Positions 23,290 through 33,681 of a DNA stretch of 64,000 nt are shown piece by piece. A program made the position numbers and the translations under genes. Location of the stretch: assembly GCA_907163375.1 (NCBI GenBank), contig CAJQUW010011539.1, positions 1 to 64,000 on the forward strand, written 5' to 3'. The notes below the pieces were generated by a model. That model saw only the letters and a program-made list of their open reading frames with translations, made no database searches and had not been told where the DNA came from. The stretch comes from Prostheceraeus crozeri (lineage: Eukaryota; Platyhelminthes; Polycladida; Euryleptidae). The first letter of the stretch is position 1. The number at the start of each line of letters is the position of its first letter.

Positions 23290-25445
23290 AAACCCCTGAC
23301 TAGTGAAAAAAATTTGTTACAACACGTACATTGTCTATCTTTTATTATATGCCGTGGTGGTAATTGACATGTCCTTAAGTGGCGAGCAAAATTCTTCGAC
23401 GTTATACTTTTCCCACAGTCATTACGTCTTTTTCTTTTTTGCTTGTATTACCTTTTGTTGTACTGGCTGTATCTGATGGGCTTGTTGTACTGCCTGTACT
23501 GGCTGTATCTGTTGGGCTACTTGTACTGCCTGTATCTGTTAGGCTTGTTGTACTACCTGTACCGGCTGTATCTGTTGGGCTTGTTGTACTGCCTGTACTG
23601 GCTGTATCTGTTGGGCTACTTGTACTGCCTGTACTGCCTGTATCTGTTGGGCTACTTGTACTGCCTGTACTGGCTGTATCTGTTGGGCTTGTTGTACTGC
23701 CTGTATCTGTTGGGCTTGTTGTACTGCCTGTACTGGCTGTATCTGTTGGGCTACTTGTACTGCCTGTATCTGTTGGGCTTGTTGTACTGCCTGTACTGGC
23801 TGTATCTGTTGGGCTTGTTGTACTGCCTGTACTGGCTGTATCTGTTGGGCTTGTTGTACTGCCTGTATCTGTTGGGCTTGTTGTACTGCCTGTACTGGCT
23901 GTATCTGTTGGGCTACTTGTACTGCCTGTATCTGTTAGGCTTGTTGTACTACCTGTACCGGCTGTATCTGTTGGGCTTGTTGTACTGCTGTACTGGCTGT
24001 ATCTGTTTGGGTTACTTTGTACGGGCTGTATCTGTTAGGCTTGTTGTACTGCTTGGTACTGGATGAATCTGTTGGGTGGTTGTACTGCCTGTACTGGCTG
24101 TATCTGTTGGGCTACTTGTACTGCCTGTATCTGTTAGGCTTGTTGTACTGGCTGTATCTGTTGGGCTACTTGTACTGCCTGTACTGGCTGTATCTGTTGG
24201 GCTTGTTGTACTGGCTGTATCTGTTGGGCTACTTGTACTGCCGTATCTGTTAGGCTTGTTGTACTGCCTGTATCTGTTGGGCTACTTGTACTGCCCGTAT
24301 CTGTTAGGCTTGTTGTACTGCCTGTATCTGTTGGCTACTTGTACTGCCTGTATCTGTTAGGTTGTTGTACTGCCTGTACTGCCTGTATCTTTTGGGCTAC
24401 TTGTACTGCCTGTATCTGTTAGGCTTGTTGTACTGGCTGTATCTGTTGGGCTTGTTGTACTGGCTGTACTGCCTGTATCTTTTGGGCTACTTGTACTGCC
24501 TGTATCTGTTAGGCTTGTTGTTATGGGTGTATCTGTTGGGCTACTTGTACTGCCTGTATCTGTTAGGCTTGTTGTACTGGCTGTATCTGTTGGGCTACTT
24601 GTACTGCCCGTATCTGTTAGGCTTGTTGTACTGGCTGTATCTGTTGGGCTACTTGTACTGCCTGTATCTGTTAGGCTTGTTGTACTGCCTGTACTGCCTG
24701 TATCTGTTGGGCTACTTGTACTGCCTGTATCTGTTAGGCTTGTTGTGCTACTTTACTGGCTGTATCTGTTGGGCTTCTTGTACTGCCTGTACTGGCTGTA
24801 TCTGTTGGGCTTCTTGTACTGCCTGTACTGCCTGTATCTGTTGGGCTGCTTGTACTGCCTGTATCTGTTAGGCTTGTTGTACTACCTGTACTGGCTGTAT
24901 CTGTTGGGCTTCTTGTACTGCCTGTACTGCCTGTATCTGTTGGGCTGCTTGTACTGGCTGTATCTGTTGGGCTACTTGTACTGCCTGTACTGCCTGTATC
25001 TGTTGGGCTACTTGTTACTGCCTGTATCTGTTAGGCTTGTTGTACTACCTGTAGTGGCTGTATCTGTTGGCTTGTTGTACTGCCTGTACTGGCTGTATGT
25101 TGGCTACTTGTACTGGCTGTATCTGTTGGGCTTGTTGTACTACCTGTACTGGCTGTATCTGTTGGGCTTCTTGTACTGCCTGTACTGGCTGTATCTGTTG
25201 GGCTACTTGTACTGCCTGTATCTGTTAGGCTTGTTGTACTGCCTGTACTGCCTGTATCTGTTAGGCTTGTTGTACTGCCTGTACTGGCTGTAGCTGTTGG
25301 GCTTGCTGTACTTGTACTGCCTGTTCATGTAGGGGGTGTACTGGGTGTACTTGTACTGCCTGTTCATCTACCAGCTGTTCATGTACTGGGTGCACTGACG
25401 CATGAACTACTTTCATATGCTTATTTAATAATGCTTTATTATGAA
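23290..25445 (-). pseudogene. Zinc-finger protein with a long Q-rich repeat (nonsense-riddled)
   Basis: Reading the - strand from the right, a C2H2 finger LCEICNLSFHNKALLNKHMK ends VVH and is followed by HPVHEQ-type residues. About 1.9 kb of repeats follows, built on AVQVAQQIQ/PVQAVQQAQQIQ, in the same frame. Beyond the repeats comes a second zinc-binding region (FARHLRTCQ, QCTCCNKFF). The layout is thus finger, repeat, finger. Many units carry TAA where others have CAA (GCCTAACAG versus GCCCAACAG), so the copy cannot make the full protein. Small indels also shift the frame. No ATG in frame was found upstream of the first finger. Confidence 0.6.
23435..25310. repeat. Tandem repeat, 27-bp and 36-bp units
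   Basis: CTGTATCTGTTGGGCTACTTGTACTGC-type 27-bp units are mixed with versions that contain an extra 9-bp TGTACTGGC/TGTACTGCC block. All lengths are multiples of three, so three + strand ORFs over 160 codons are read-through artefacts. The - strand reading is Q-rich and in frame with a zinc finger (see the protein entry). Variation is mainly GTTGGGC versus GTTAGGC and CTACTTG versus CTTGTTG versus CTTCTTG. Confidence 0.9.
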
Positions 25446-25469
25446 AAGATAAATTACAGATTTCGCATA

Positions 25470-25530
25470 GAACCTTGGTTCCGCCAACTTTGTTTGTTAG
25501 AAACTTGGTTCCGTTGTCTTTGTTGGTATA
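25470..25530. repeat. Hairpin GAACC-TT-GGTTC plus 30-bp tandem duplication
   Basis: GAACCTTGGTTC at 25,470-25,481 is a near-loopless hairpin. The block AACCTTGGTTCCGCCAACTT is repeated imperfectly 30 bp downstream (from 25,501). On the - strand this doubles a GTK(F/V)L-type peptide just before the first zinc finger. It belongs with the dispersed paired-hairpin sequences of the element. Confidence 0.55.
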
Positions 25531-25566
25531 ACATATTTTTAGCAGAGAAAAAATAATCTAGAAAAA

Positions 25567-26395
25567 ATGATGTTAACAAATGTTGGCGGGTGTGCTTACA
25601 TTCCGAATAATCAAGAATCAGAAATAGAACTAGACAACTATATCATGAAAACTGGAGACGTTTTAACAGGTCCGTTACATCTTTCTATTCTTCCACAACA
25701 AAATACTGAGTTAGCAAATAAAAAATATGTTGATAAACAGTTCGATAGAATTGTGACACTGCTGACTCCACTATTGAAAAGAAACCAGCTTCTAAAGCAG
25801 AATGATGAAAGACTGCAAGAAAAGCTAGCAGACCTAAGTAGCAAACATGGAAATAATGAAGCAGATATATCAAACTTCATAAAAAAATAACAGAACATTC
25901 AAAACTTGTAATCCTGTTATCACTAAATTTAAAGTCTGCCATTGCAAAGAATACAAATCAAAATAAACAACTGAAAGAAGAGTTAGAAAAAGTAAGCGAA
26001 AAGAATCGAAAATTATTACAACACTTACAACAGCTGCAATCCACATTCCAAAAAAGTGTTGATGAATTAAGTAGCCGAATCACACAACAAGCAAAGCACA
26101 TGAAGAGAATGATAAATGAAGTTGAAGAACTTAAACAAAAGGTTAGTGAATTGAAGACCCTTAAAACGAATTTAGAACATGAAGTAAAGAAAATTCTAAA
26201 GGAAATAAGGAACAGTTGAATGCTATTAAAGTTCAATTGGCTGCTCTTAAAACAGAAGTAAAGAAAAGTGAGAAAAAATTGGAAGTAAATGAAAAAGAAA
26301 TTAAAGTACATCACACGCTGCTCGACGCAATAGATAAAGTGCAACGGAAAATTAATAAAGTTATCACGAAGTTGTTGTCCATTCACAACACGTAA
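25567..26395 (+). pseudogene. Fibre-like coiled-coil protein (frameshifted)
   Basis: The start at 25,567 follows AGAAAAA. Residues 28-50 read KTGDVLTGPLHLSILPQQNT, followed by ELANKKYVDKQ. This closely resembles the GDxMTGPLxL...NDAANKKYVD element of phage tail fibres and other viral fibres. It is followed by long heptad-rich helices in the frames 25,880-26,217 and 26,200-26,395. Two frameshifts (about 25,885 and 26,210) split it. The role would be a trimeric receptor-binding or shaft protein, by analogy. A badly damaged homologue is at 58,853-59,750. Confidence 0.65.
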
Positions 26396-26401
26396 ATCTT
26401 A

Positions 26402-26490
26402 ATAGAACCTTGTACAGAGGCTTTAGCGATCAGACCAACGGTCTTCAGGTTACTAACCAATAGAACCCTGTTCAGAGGCTTTAGCCGACC
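26402..26490. repeat. Direct repeat with paired hairpins
   Basis: TAGAACCTTGTACAGAGGCTTTAGC (26,402) recurs as TAGAACCCTGTTCAGAGGCTTTAGC (26,461). Between them are GACC-AAC-GGTC and GGTT-ACT-AACC hairpins. It lies in the short gap between the fibre-like gene and the next gene. Confidence 0.6.
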
Positions 26491-26536
26491 ACAAACGTAA
26501 ATATTTTTTCCAAAAGTTAAATTTAAGTTTACAAAA

Positions 26537-27007
26537 ATGCCTATAATTTATAAACACAATCTTAAACATTTTGCTTCAAAATAATAAAATTGCTCAAGAA
26601 CCATCTATGAAACCTGTGTACCATTATGATAGTGTAGACACTATTCAAACAGAAGGGGCTGGTATCTTTTCTAGTATCGGTAGTATCGTTAACTTGATTA
26701 AAAATAATAAAGATTTGATTTCATCTGCTGCTAAAGGAGCAGTGCTATAGGTAGTATAGCAAGGAGTAGTGCAATATCAAATGCTGTTAAGTCACAAAAC
26801 GAATTAAAACAACTAGAAGCTATTCGTAAACTTAGGAATGATGCTAAAGAAATGCAAAAAGACAAAAAGCTCTCAGAGGAAACAAAAAACAAAATTGCTA
26901 AATTAGCGAAGATGGAAAGTATACGAATGATGAAGGAAACAATTGAAGAAATGAGAGGAAATGAGATGCAGTCCCTAACACATACTAAACGTGGGAAATG
27001 GGTTTAG
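26537..27007 (+). pseudogene. Amphipathic virion-like protein (pVI/pX-like?), decayed
   Basis: The ATG at 26,537 follows TTACAAAA. Frames read GAGIFSSIGSIVNLIKNNKD, LISSAAKGA and then a basic helical segment LEAIRKLRNDAKEMQKDKK. A Gly/Ala/Ser-rich amphipathic stretch followed by basic helices is reminiscent of small adenovirus core or membrane-lytic proteins and of the similar gene beside Polinton capsid genes. Several frameshifts break it. The copy-2 version is split by a C-rich insertion at about 60,070-61,160. Confidence 0.5.
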
Positions 27008-27056
27008 CAAAATTCTAGCGTCAAAGCAAAACTGATTTTTTCTAATAAAAAATACA

Positions 27057-27353
27057 ATGTCAACTCTGATTGAAGAGTTAAAATTTAGATTAGAGTACGA
27101 TCCAGGGCCCGTTCGTTAGCAGTTACAATCAAAAAAAGATGACTGTATAAGAGTTGCCATGAAACCTGGATCTTCAGGAAGATGAGTGAATACTGGATGT
27201 GATTTAATTTTTTGAAGTTGATAATCAGCAAAAGGTTATTTATATTTACCACGGGAAGCGATTCATTTTTACACTGTGAATTAATTAACTCTCTATTCTG
27301 CAATGCTAGATTTTACTCACAGGTCAACAACAATCATTACTGCTACGGATAAT
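27057..27353 (+). pseudogene. Major capsid protein, N-terminal fragment (interrupted)
   Basis: The start at 27,057 reads MSTLIEELKFRLEYD and aligns with the copy-2 major capsid gene starting at 61,615. Stops and frameshifts follow within 25 codons. The gene is then cut at 27,353 by a 2.35-kb insertion and resumes at 29,711. Confidence 0.8.
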
Positions 27354-27358
27354 ATTAC

Positions 27359-29710
27359 GTATCCGTAATATCATACTCATCCCATTTATTTCCAAATATA
27401 ACAAATAGACAAGAGCTGCCGGTTAAAAACCGTGGGTCGTTGTACAAGACCATTACAGATACAAAACGCAGATAACCAATAACTAGTGAAAATCGAAAGC
27501 ATAGTTAAAAGAGGACACTACTAAGCACCGGACAACAAACAACGCAGAGTCTTTTTACACTTATGAATCGATATTTTTGTGACGTGACGAAGTCATAAAA
27601 CCGCCGCAACGAGGCGATCTATCGGTCTCGTGTGAAGTCGGCGCGCAACCCCCGACCTCGGAGGCTCATATATGTGTAAGACTAAAAATGACATCATCAT
27701 CACCGTCCATCATAGTGGCGATTCGGAGGGTCTGACGTCTCTTCATAGGCTGGCGCCATTAGTCAAGCGAGTATAGAGAGATAGAGAGCATCTGCGTTTT
27801 TTGTTCGAGGTTCCGGAGCGTCTATATGCAATCGAAATCAAATTTTCCAAAATTTGCAACCAGATTATACGCGCAAGCTACATCATTACCTTCTTAACAC
27901 CCGTCAAAGTATACGTGAAAAGTGGTCGATGAATGTTGCTAGGGCGAAGCATCTCCCTTTTCGTGTTAGGGGTCGTAGAAAGTTTGAGGTCGGTTCAAAG
28001 TTCTCTTGCTTGCATACGCAAAACATAAACGATTTCCTTTCCATCAATGCTGTACTTGCGACAGGACAAAGGCCCCCCCACCTATGGCGTAGCCAGAGGC
28101 ATCAGTTATAAGAATGAAATCACCACCAGCCTAGCCTGTCATACCACATATTTGCAAACCTGTCTCAATTTATGTTATATCAGATTCCTAACGCATTTTG
28201 TTACACACTGAATAGAAAAGACTAAAATTCTCTGCACTACGTCTACAACTTGTGAACTTTGCATTTAAAGATCAATTTGTTATGTAATGTGCCCTAGGGA
28301 CTGTTTGACGAAAATTAATGCCTATTAATTGGATTGCGTCTTCAAGACATTTACATCGCCATCCATCATGCAATTAATATGTGGGCATGCCCGAGACTAC
28401 TTTTGCTGAATTGGAGTATTACGAAACGGCTCTGAACGTAAACTTTTGCCGTTCTGGTTCAAAGAATGGAAAAAAGTTTATGAGGAACATATAATTTTGT
28501 GAGTTTCATTTTGTGAGGGGGCTCTCTATATTCCTAGGCGAGTAAGAGATTTGGCTTATAAGCCAAACTTCTCTCTTCGTAGCCACTTAGGGAGTAATGT
28601 TCGATGACATTTGTTAGTGTTTAAACTTCAATAAACAATTTTGATTAAGATCCCTTACCTGAAAATCTACCCGGTAGATTCTCTTGGCTAGGGCAAGAAG
28701 CGTGGGGGGGCTAACAACAAATAATGTTAATTATTTGGATGTAAAAAAGTAAGGATCGAAAGATGGTGGCCAATACTTCAACAAGAGGTTTAACCATTAA
28801 AGGGTTGATAGAGTTCAGCTTCCCACAGTGTGGTCGCTGTATACTTTCCTCCGAAGAGTAACATGACATGCCTTTGAAACACTGGGGCTTAAACATCTTT
28901 GCTGCCCAACTCATCAGATTCGCCAGGATTTCATCTGATGCTTCCGCCTTCATATCTAGAGCTAAGGGCATTTTTGATATCTTTAAAGGACGGTGTTATA
29001 AGAATAATTTGCTGGTTAATTCTTGCATTAAGTCCTTCTCCAAGAATAGGTTCCTAGTTTTTAAGTTTGGTTGTTTTTCGCCCCGCGAGATGCCATCCAT
29101 CATTGGCATGTTGGGCTAAGATAACCTCTTCTAGTTTCAAGTGCTTCCTTTTGTCCTAAAATATTTAAAAAAAATTATTTTCGGTTAGGTTCTGCTATGT
29201 TTCCTCAGGCTTGGAGAGACCTTCCATATCGTACATTCGATATGGTTGGCCTGGCCCCGCCATGTGGTATAGGTTGGAGGTTAGGGGCCGAAACCTTGCT
29301 TCATGCAGCCACATGGTTCCTCCCTGATGACTCCATACATAGCAAACTTAATTTTGGGTTTTTTAGATTTCTAATTTTCACCTTTTGTTATTTTTAGTTA
29401 GATTCTCGTCAAGTCAATGACGAACTCTTATTACAGTTCTTATTTGATAAAAATTAAATCGTTTATAAGTATGAATTTATTTCCCTTATCGTCTTCAGTT
29501 GAGTAGACTTGCCTTTATACGTATTTCAGTACCTGCTCTATACTAGAGTAGGTTACTCTATGTTGTCAGTATTAATTTATATTCATTCGTTCATGACTTT
29601 TAATTGCCTAATTATTTGCAGGGTTCTCCACAAGGGTAATTGTTTAACTTTGACGTCTTCCGTTTCCTGGATCCTTCGAATTTTTTTTGACCGTGTCGTG
29701 TCTTAATTTG
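27359..29710. mobile_element. Unidentified 2.35-kb insertion in the major capsid gene
   Basis: The insertion is flanked by ATTAC at 27,354-27,358 and 29,711-29,715. Removing one copy restores the alignment with the copy-2 capsid gene exactly, so ATTAC is a 5-bp target duplication. The ends (GTATCCGTAATATC... and ...GTGTCTTAATTTG) are neither matching inverted repeats nor direct repeats I could see, and no transposase or reverse transcriptase is visible. The left junction forms ATATTACG-TATC-CGTAATAT, an 8-bp perfect hairpin. Small ORFs inside (for example 28,868-29,119) show nothing recognisable. Confidence 0.72.
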
Positions 29711-30795
29711 ATTACATTAGAAAGCAATTTCCTTCCAAGATTATTTACACAAATGCGTTTAGATGTTGCAACACAAAATATAGAAACCATAAGTGATTCT
29801 CCAGGTATTATTGATTCGATGCTTCGATTTGTTACAGTAGGTGAAAATACTAAAATGCATGAAATCGAAGATTGGCCTTCCTGATAGCCATACCGGCATA
29901 CTTAAAGATGATTTAACTCACACTGGAAGAGACGCAGCAGGAATTCAGAAAGATGTAGAAAACAAAGTGAAACAGTTAAACAGTACACAAAATAGCTCAT
30001 ATCAGAAAAGACGTAATTTTAATAATAAAAGTAAACAAACTGTTTGATTGGTCATTATCTCCGTTATTCGGTTATTTGGATTACACTAAAATATCATGTC
30101 AATTGAAATTCAAACTCATAGTTCATCGCACTTTAAATAATGAAGCAATATTTTATGGAAAGGCTGGGAAGAAAGCATACCTAAAAATTGATAGACTTGA
30201 ATGGTGGGTAAAACATATTACTCCTAGTTTAGAGGTTGAAACAACTATTACGAAAAGATTAAATACGAACAAACCAATTCCAGTAAGTTTTATGAAACGT
30301 TCTGCGAGTTCTGTCACGTTATCTGAACAAAGATTTAACTGGCATTTCACTAGAACATCAAATACTCCAAGATATATTTTACTCACTTTTCAAAAGAATG
30401 AAACACCTAGTTTTGATAAGAACAATAGTCTTTTCCATATTAATTCAATTCGAAGTTTACAAATTTCATTAAATCAAACACGTTATTCTATTGATCCATT
30501 GATATTTGATAGCACCAATAATCAGTTTACGGAAGGATATGATGCTTATAGAAATTTGTGTCGAGAATTTGGAGTAGAAGCACAATTAACTCCTGTAGAT
30601 TGGAAGAATTTATATCCTGTTTTATGCTTCGATTTAAGTGCACAATCTGAAGATATTATTAAGAATGGTTGTGATGTGACAATTAATATTGAAAAGCCAA
30701 ATTCCACAACCTCATTGATGGCTTATGGTTTATTGCTAGAAGACGCCGAATACTCTATTGAAATTCTTAATGGAAAAATGGCTAGGATAGGTTAG
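29711..30795 (+). pseudogene. Major capsid protein (double jelly-roll type), C-terminal part
   Basis: Resumes with LESNFLPRLFTQMRLDVATQ and runs to the conserved end EILNGKMARIG. Frame 29,687-29,884 covers the first part, with frameshifts at about 29,875 and 30,045, and then a long intact frame to 30,795 (239 codons from 30,076). It matches the copy-2 gene (61,615-62,949) throughout. The order before the pX-like, PLA2 and integrase genes, and a full length near 440-450 residues, fit the Polinton hexon-like major capsid protein. With its front part lost to stops and an insertion it cannot be functional. Confidence 0.85.
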
Positions 30796-30851
30796 TAACC
30801 TGAACAAAAAGTGATAGGCTAAGCCCAAGACTATAAATTTTTTGTTAAAAA

Positions 30852-31316
30852 ATGAATAATGAAACGGTTGAATTAAAACTACGTAACATCATTGACAAAA
30901 ATACCCCTAAAACTATTACGATTAACAAAAAGAAGTATTACATAAGTAAACCAAAGATAGAGCATATCAAATTACAAGAAGAAAAGAATGGCGGGATTCT
31001 CCCATTAATTCCACTAATCATAGGTGGCATAGCAGCAGCAGGAAGTGTTGCAGGTGGGACAGCTGGTATTTTCCAGGCAGTAAATAAAAATAAATCAGAG
31101 AAGGCAGCATTAGAAGAACAAAAACGACATAATAGGGAGTTAGAGAAAGCGGCTAGGGGTGAGGGAATAGTAGATAATTTTATTAGTAAATTAAATTTAG
31201 TTGATGAAGGGAAACGAGTTCTTAAAAATGTACTACATAATATTGATGATTTAATTGAAATAAAAGAAACAAAAGATGGATCTGGCATATATCTAAATCC
31301 TAGTATGGTGCGATAA
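30852..31316 (+). CDS. Hydrophobic pX/L2-like minor virion protein
   Basis: An intact 154-codon gene with start context GTTAAAAAATG. The N-terminal third is basic (ELKLRNIIDKNTPKTI...KKYYISKP). Next comes a strongly hydrophobic glycine/alanine segment (LPLIPLIIGGIAAAGSVAGG), then a charged coiled helix and a C-terminal GSGIYLNPSM tail. The layout resembles small membrane-active proteins next to the PLA2 gene in adintoviruses, but the exact function is not proven. The copy-2 homologue (63,126-63,608) is equally intact and very similar, which argues for selection before decay. Confidence 0.72.
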   Translation: MNNETVELKLRNIIDKNTPKTITINKKKYYISKPKIEHIKLQEEKNGGILPLIPLIIGGIAAAGSVAGGTAGIFQAVNKNKSEKAALEEQKRHNRELEKAARGEGIVDNFISKLNLVDEGKRVLKNVLHNIDDLIEIKETKDGSGIYLNPSMVR

Positions 31317-31332
31317 GATTTTATCTTTAAAA

Positions 31333-31851
31333 ATGAATTTGAATAACTTAAGAATTTCAAATCTAGATCTAATGGATTATCTCTTAAAAGTACATAGAAC
31401 CTCAAATTGTCAGCGTCAAGAAAGTGGGGATAGCCTTTGGGTTCACACCGGAGGTGACATACAAAAAGCATTAGAAAACTTTCCTGGCTTTATTTGGAGT
31501 AAATATTCGAAAGAGAAACATTTACCTGGGCATAATTTTACTGGCCCCGGCACAAGATTAGATTTAAGATTAAACGATGATGACACGCCTAGAGAAAATA
31601 GTAAACCAATAAATAGAGTAGATGCAGCAGCTTATAGACACGATCTAGCTTATCGAAATCATGACCTAAGTTCTCGACATGAAGCAGATAAGATAATGTT
31701 AGATAGTATTCAGAATCCTTCCTTTAGAGAAAGAATTGAAAGAATGTTTGTTAAGAAAGCTTTACAAGCAAAAATGTTTTTTGGCCAGGGGATAGATGAA
31801 ACCTACGCGTCCGAAATTCACAAGGAATACAGAAAGCCGAAATATCAATGA
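31333..31851 (+). CDS. Parvovirus-type phospholipase A2 domain protein
   Basis: A 172-codon frame starting after CTTTAAAA. It carries the calcium-binding loop TGPGTRLDLRL and the catalytic helix DAAAYRHDLAYRNHD with the His-Asp pair, as in parvoviral VP1 PLA2 domains. It would modify endosomal membrane lipids during entry of a virus particle. It is followed by a helical stretch ending AKMFFGQG. The last 20 residues (YASEIHKEYRKPKYQ) look more like the segment that precedes the first catalytic Asp in Polinton integrases. The frame overlaps the integrase ATG by four bases (ATGA). Copy 2 has the same gene, cut by the window end. Confidence 0.85.
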   Translation: MNLNNLRISNLDLMDYLLKVHRTSNCQRQESGDSLWVHTGGDIQKALENFPGFIWSKYSKEKHLPGHNFTGPGTRLDLRLNDDDTPRENSKPINRVDAAAYRHDLAYRNHDLSSRHEADKIMLDSIQNPSFRERIERMFVKKALQAKMFFGQGIDETYASEIHKEYRKPKYQ

Positions 31852-32585
31852 AAGTAAAAGTATTTAATAAAGATGATATTTGTAGTGCAGATCTAATCAC
31901 TATGCCTAATGAAAGAGGGTTTAAGTACGCATTGACCGTTATAGATTTATATACACGATACGCTTGGGTAAAGCCTTCAAAAGAAAGTGGTCTGTCTGTT
32001 AAATATGCGTTTGAAGAAATCTTTAAAGAAAGTAATAGAACACCAAAGAAGCTATTCGTTGATAAAGGGTCTGAGTTTTATAACAGAAATGTAAAGCCAC
32101 TATTTGAAACCGTTTATTCAACTGAAAATGCTGGAAAGGCTGTAGTAATAGAGCGATTTAAGAGATCATTAAAAAATAAATTATTCAAGAAATTTACTGA
32201 GCAAGGTAATCAGAAATGGTTGAAGATATTACCAGGAATTGTAGAGCGGTACAATAATAAAGTTCATTCAGGTATTGAAGAAACTCCAAAGAAGGCTTCT
32301 AATGATCCTGATTTAATACGAAAGAAAATATTCGAAAATAATTATTCGAATGAGAGTAATCCGAATTTACAGAAACGTAAGCCGAAATTTGAAATTGGAG
32401 ACAGTGCGAATATTTAAGTATAAGAATAAATTTGAAAAAGGTTTGTTGGCTATTGGACTAAAGAGATATTTGAAGTTTCTAAAATACATCAAACTTATCC
32501 GATTACTTATGAAATTAAAGATTTAGGTAATTAGGAAATCAGAGGCTGATTTTATGAAAACGAATTACAAATGACTCAGCTTTAA
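31848..32585 (+). pseudogene. Retroviral-type (rve) integrase, C-terminal frameshift
   Basis: The DDE core is visible: first Asp in ICSADLITM, second in KLFVDKGSEF and Glu in VIERFKRSLK. It runs with high similarity to Polinton integrases (YALTVIDLYTRYAW). The open frame ends at 32,417. A shifted frame continues with FKYKNKFEKG, the expected C-terminal DNA-binding region, and two further lesions, to a stop at about 32,585. No N-terminal zinc-binding domain is present in this frame; part of the upstream region may be fused to the PLA2 ORF. The enzyme would integrate the linear element and create 6-bp duplications. Confidence 0.85.
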
Positions 32586-32680
32586 CCTTAAGGTGGCGCT
32601 TTAGATACCTTCGTTTGAACTTTAATTACAAGTATCCTTTAGCTAGCCATTGGAACTAACGTTTCGGGAATTAAATTCCC

Positions 32681-33109
32681 TTATTCAACTCCCTTATTCA
32701 ATTCTAACATAATATCAAGAAATGGCACTCCTTTTTGCAATTTATATAAAACATAAATACATAATTGACCACAGTAAGGAGTTCCTGATGTTTGAATTTG
32801 AAACGTATTATATGTTCCATTGCCTAGTATTTCTCTTACTTCATTTGTAGGTGGAAGTCCATCAGAGTCAAAATAGCAATTATCTCCGTCTTTATTTAAG
32901 ATACCTGCTGACCAATGTACTCTTTTTTGATCTGACGTGTGGAGATTTGTCACGAAATTTACAGTTGGCTTATTTTTGATCAATTGTAATTCGGCTCTCA
33001 TTAGGACATGAAAATTCTTTATTCCTAATCGATTAGCGATTTTCTTTAGGTTGAAATTCGTAGTTGTTTGCGCTCCATATAATTTTAAGAACTCGCTGAG
33101 GACAGTCAT
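32681..33109 (-). CDS. Adenain-like cysteine protease
   Basis: Conserved features are RVHWSAGI with the catalytic His, CYFDSDG with the acidic residue, and QIQTSGTPYCGQLCIYVLYK with Gln and the nucleophile Cys (YCG). This is the His-Asp-Gln-Cys arrangement of adenovirus protease and its Polinton homologues, which mature capsid proteins. The frame is open to an ATG at 33,268, but the first 53 residues are not protease-like. I prefer the internal Met at 33,109, which begins MTVLSEFLKLYGAQ. The gene is convergent with the integrase and is intact in this copy. Confidence 0.82.
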   Translation of the reverse strand: MTVLSEFLKLYGAQTTTNFNLKKIANRLGIKNFHVLMRAELQLIKNKPTVNFVTNLHTSDQKRVHWSAGILNKDGDNCYFDSDGLPPTNEVREILGNGTYNTFQIQTSGTPYCGQLCIYVLYKLQKGVPFLDIMLELNKGVE

Positions 33110-33451
33110 TTTACATGAGATAAATTCTATTTCAGAAATGACACAAAAGAATTGTTTACCACCCTCGCCAAGAGAGTCAATCTTAGAGAGACAATCTGTA
33201 TGACTCAGAGCTTTGTTCCCCAGCGAGCCCACCTCTAGCACATTATGCATGACACCATTGTCTGCCACAAGCAGCAGCTGTTGCCATTAGGAGCAGATGC
33301 TGCCACGTATTGACAATTTCATTCTTTCTGTGAGTGTTCTACGAGACTGACTTTGTCTGCAATCACTTCATGTCTTCATCCTGGAATATGTCATCAACAC
33401 CTCTAGAACGAGCATTTGCAATTTTCTGCGATTCAATTTTCCCTCTAATAG

Positions 33452-33681
33452 TTCCTGTCCAGCAAGCACTGTTAAAGATTTGGCTGTAAACTTCATTGAA
33501 GAAAATTTGAAAAAGAAGAAAGCAACTGTTGACAAAAACAAAGAAAAGAAAGTGAAAGACCTTATTTCAAATTCATTTGTTGATACGGAGTTGGAGGAAT
33601 TTTATCCGGAGAAAGTGGACTATTTTTCTATTGCTACCTGTATAGATTCGTTGAAAAAACTAATTTTGACAGAAAATAGAG
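33452..33681 (+). other. Exon-like segment inside the Maverick right end
   Basis: A pyrimidine-rich CCCTCTAATAG acceptor precedes it, and AGAG|GTAATC looks like a donor. In frame it encodes about 75 charged residues (VKDLAVNFIEENLKKKK... EEFYPEKVDYFSIATC). The 71-codon ORF 33,480-33,695 covers most of it. No counterpart is visible in the other Maverick because that end lies outside the window. It may be a captured host exon or a small element gene. Confidence 0.35.

Noticed and set aside
23379..25293. Several + strand ORFs rich in L, Y, V and G
   Set aside because: They read the 27/36-bp repeat on the wrong strand; the - strand frame is linked to zinc-finger sequence on both sides.
28868..29119. 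83-codon + strand ORF inside the 2.35-kb insertion
   Set aside because: It has no recognisable motif, and an overlapping - strand ORF of similar length shows this is not informative.
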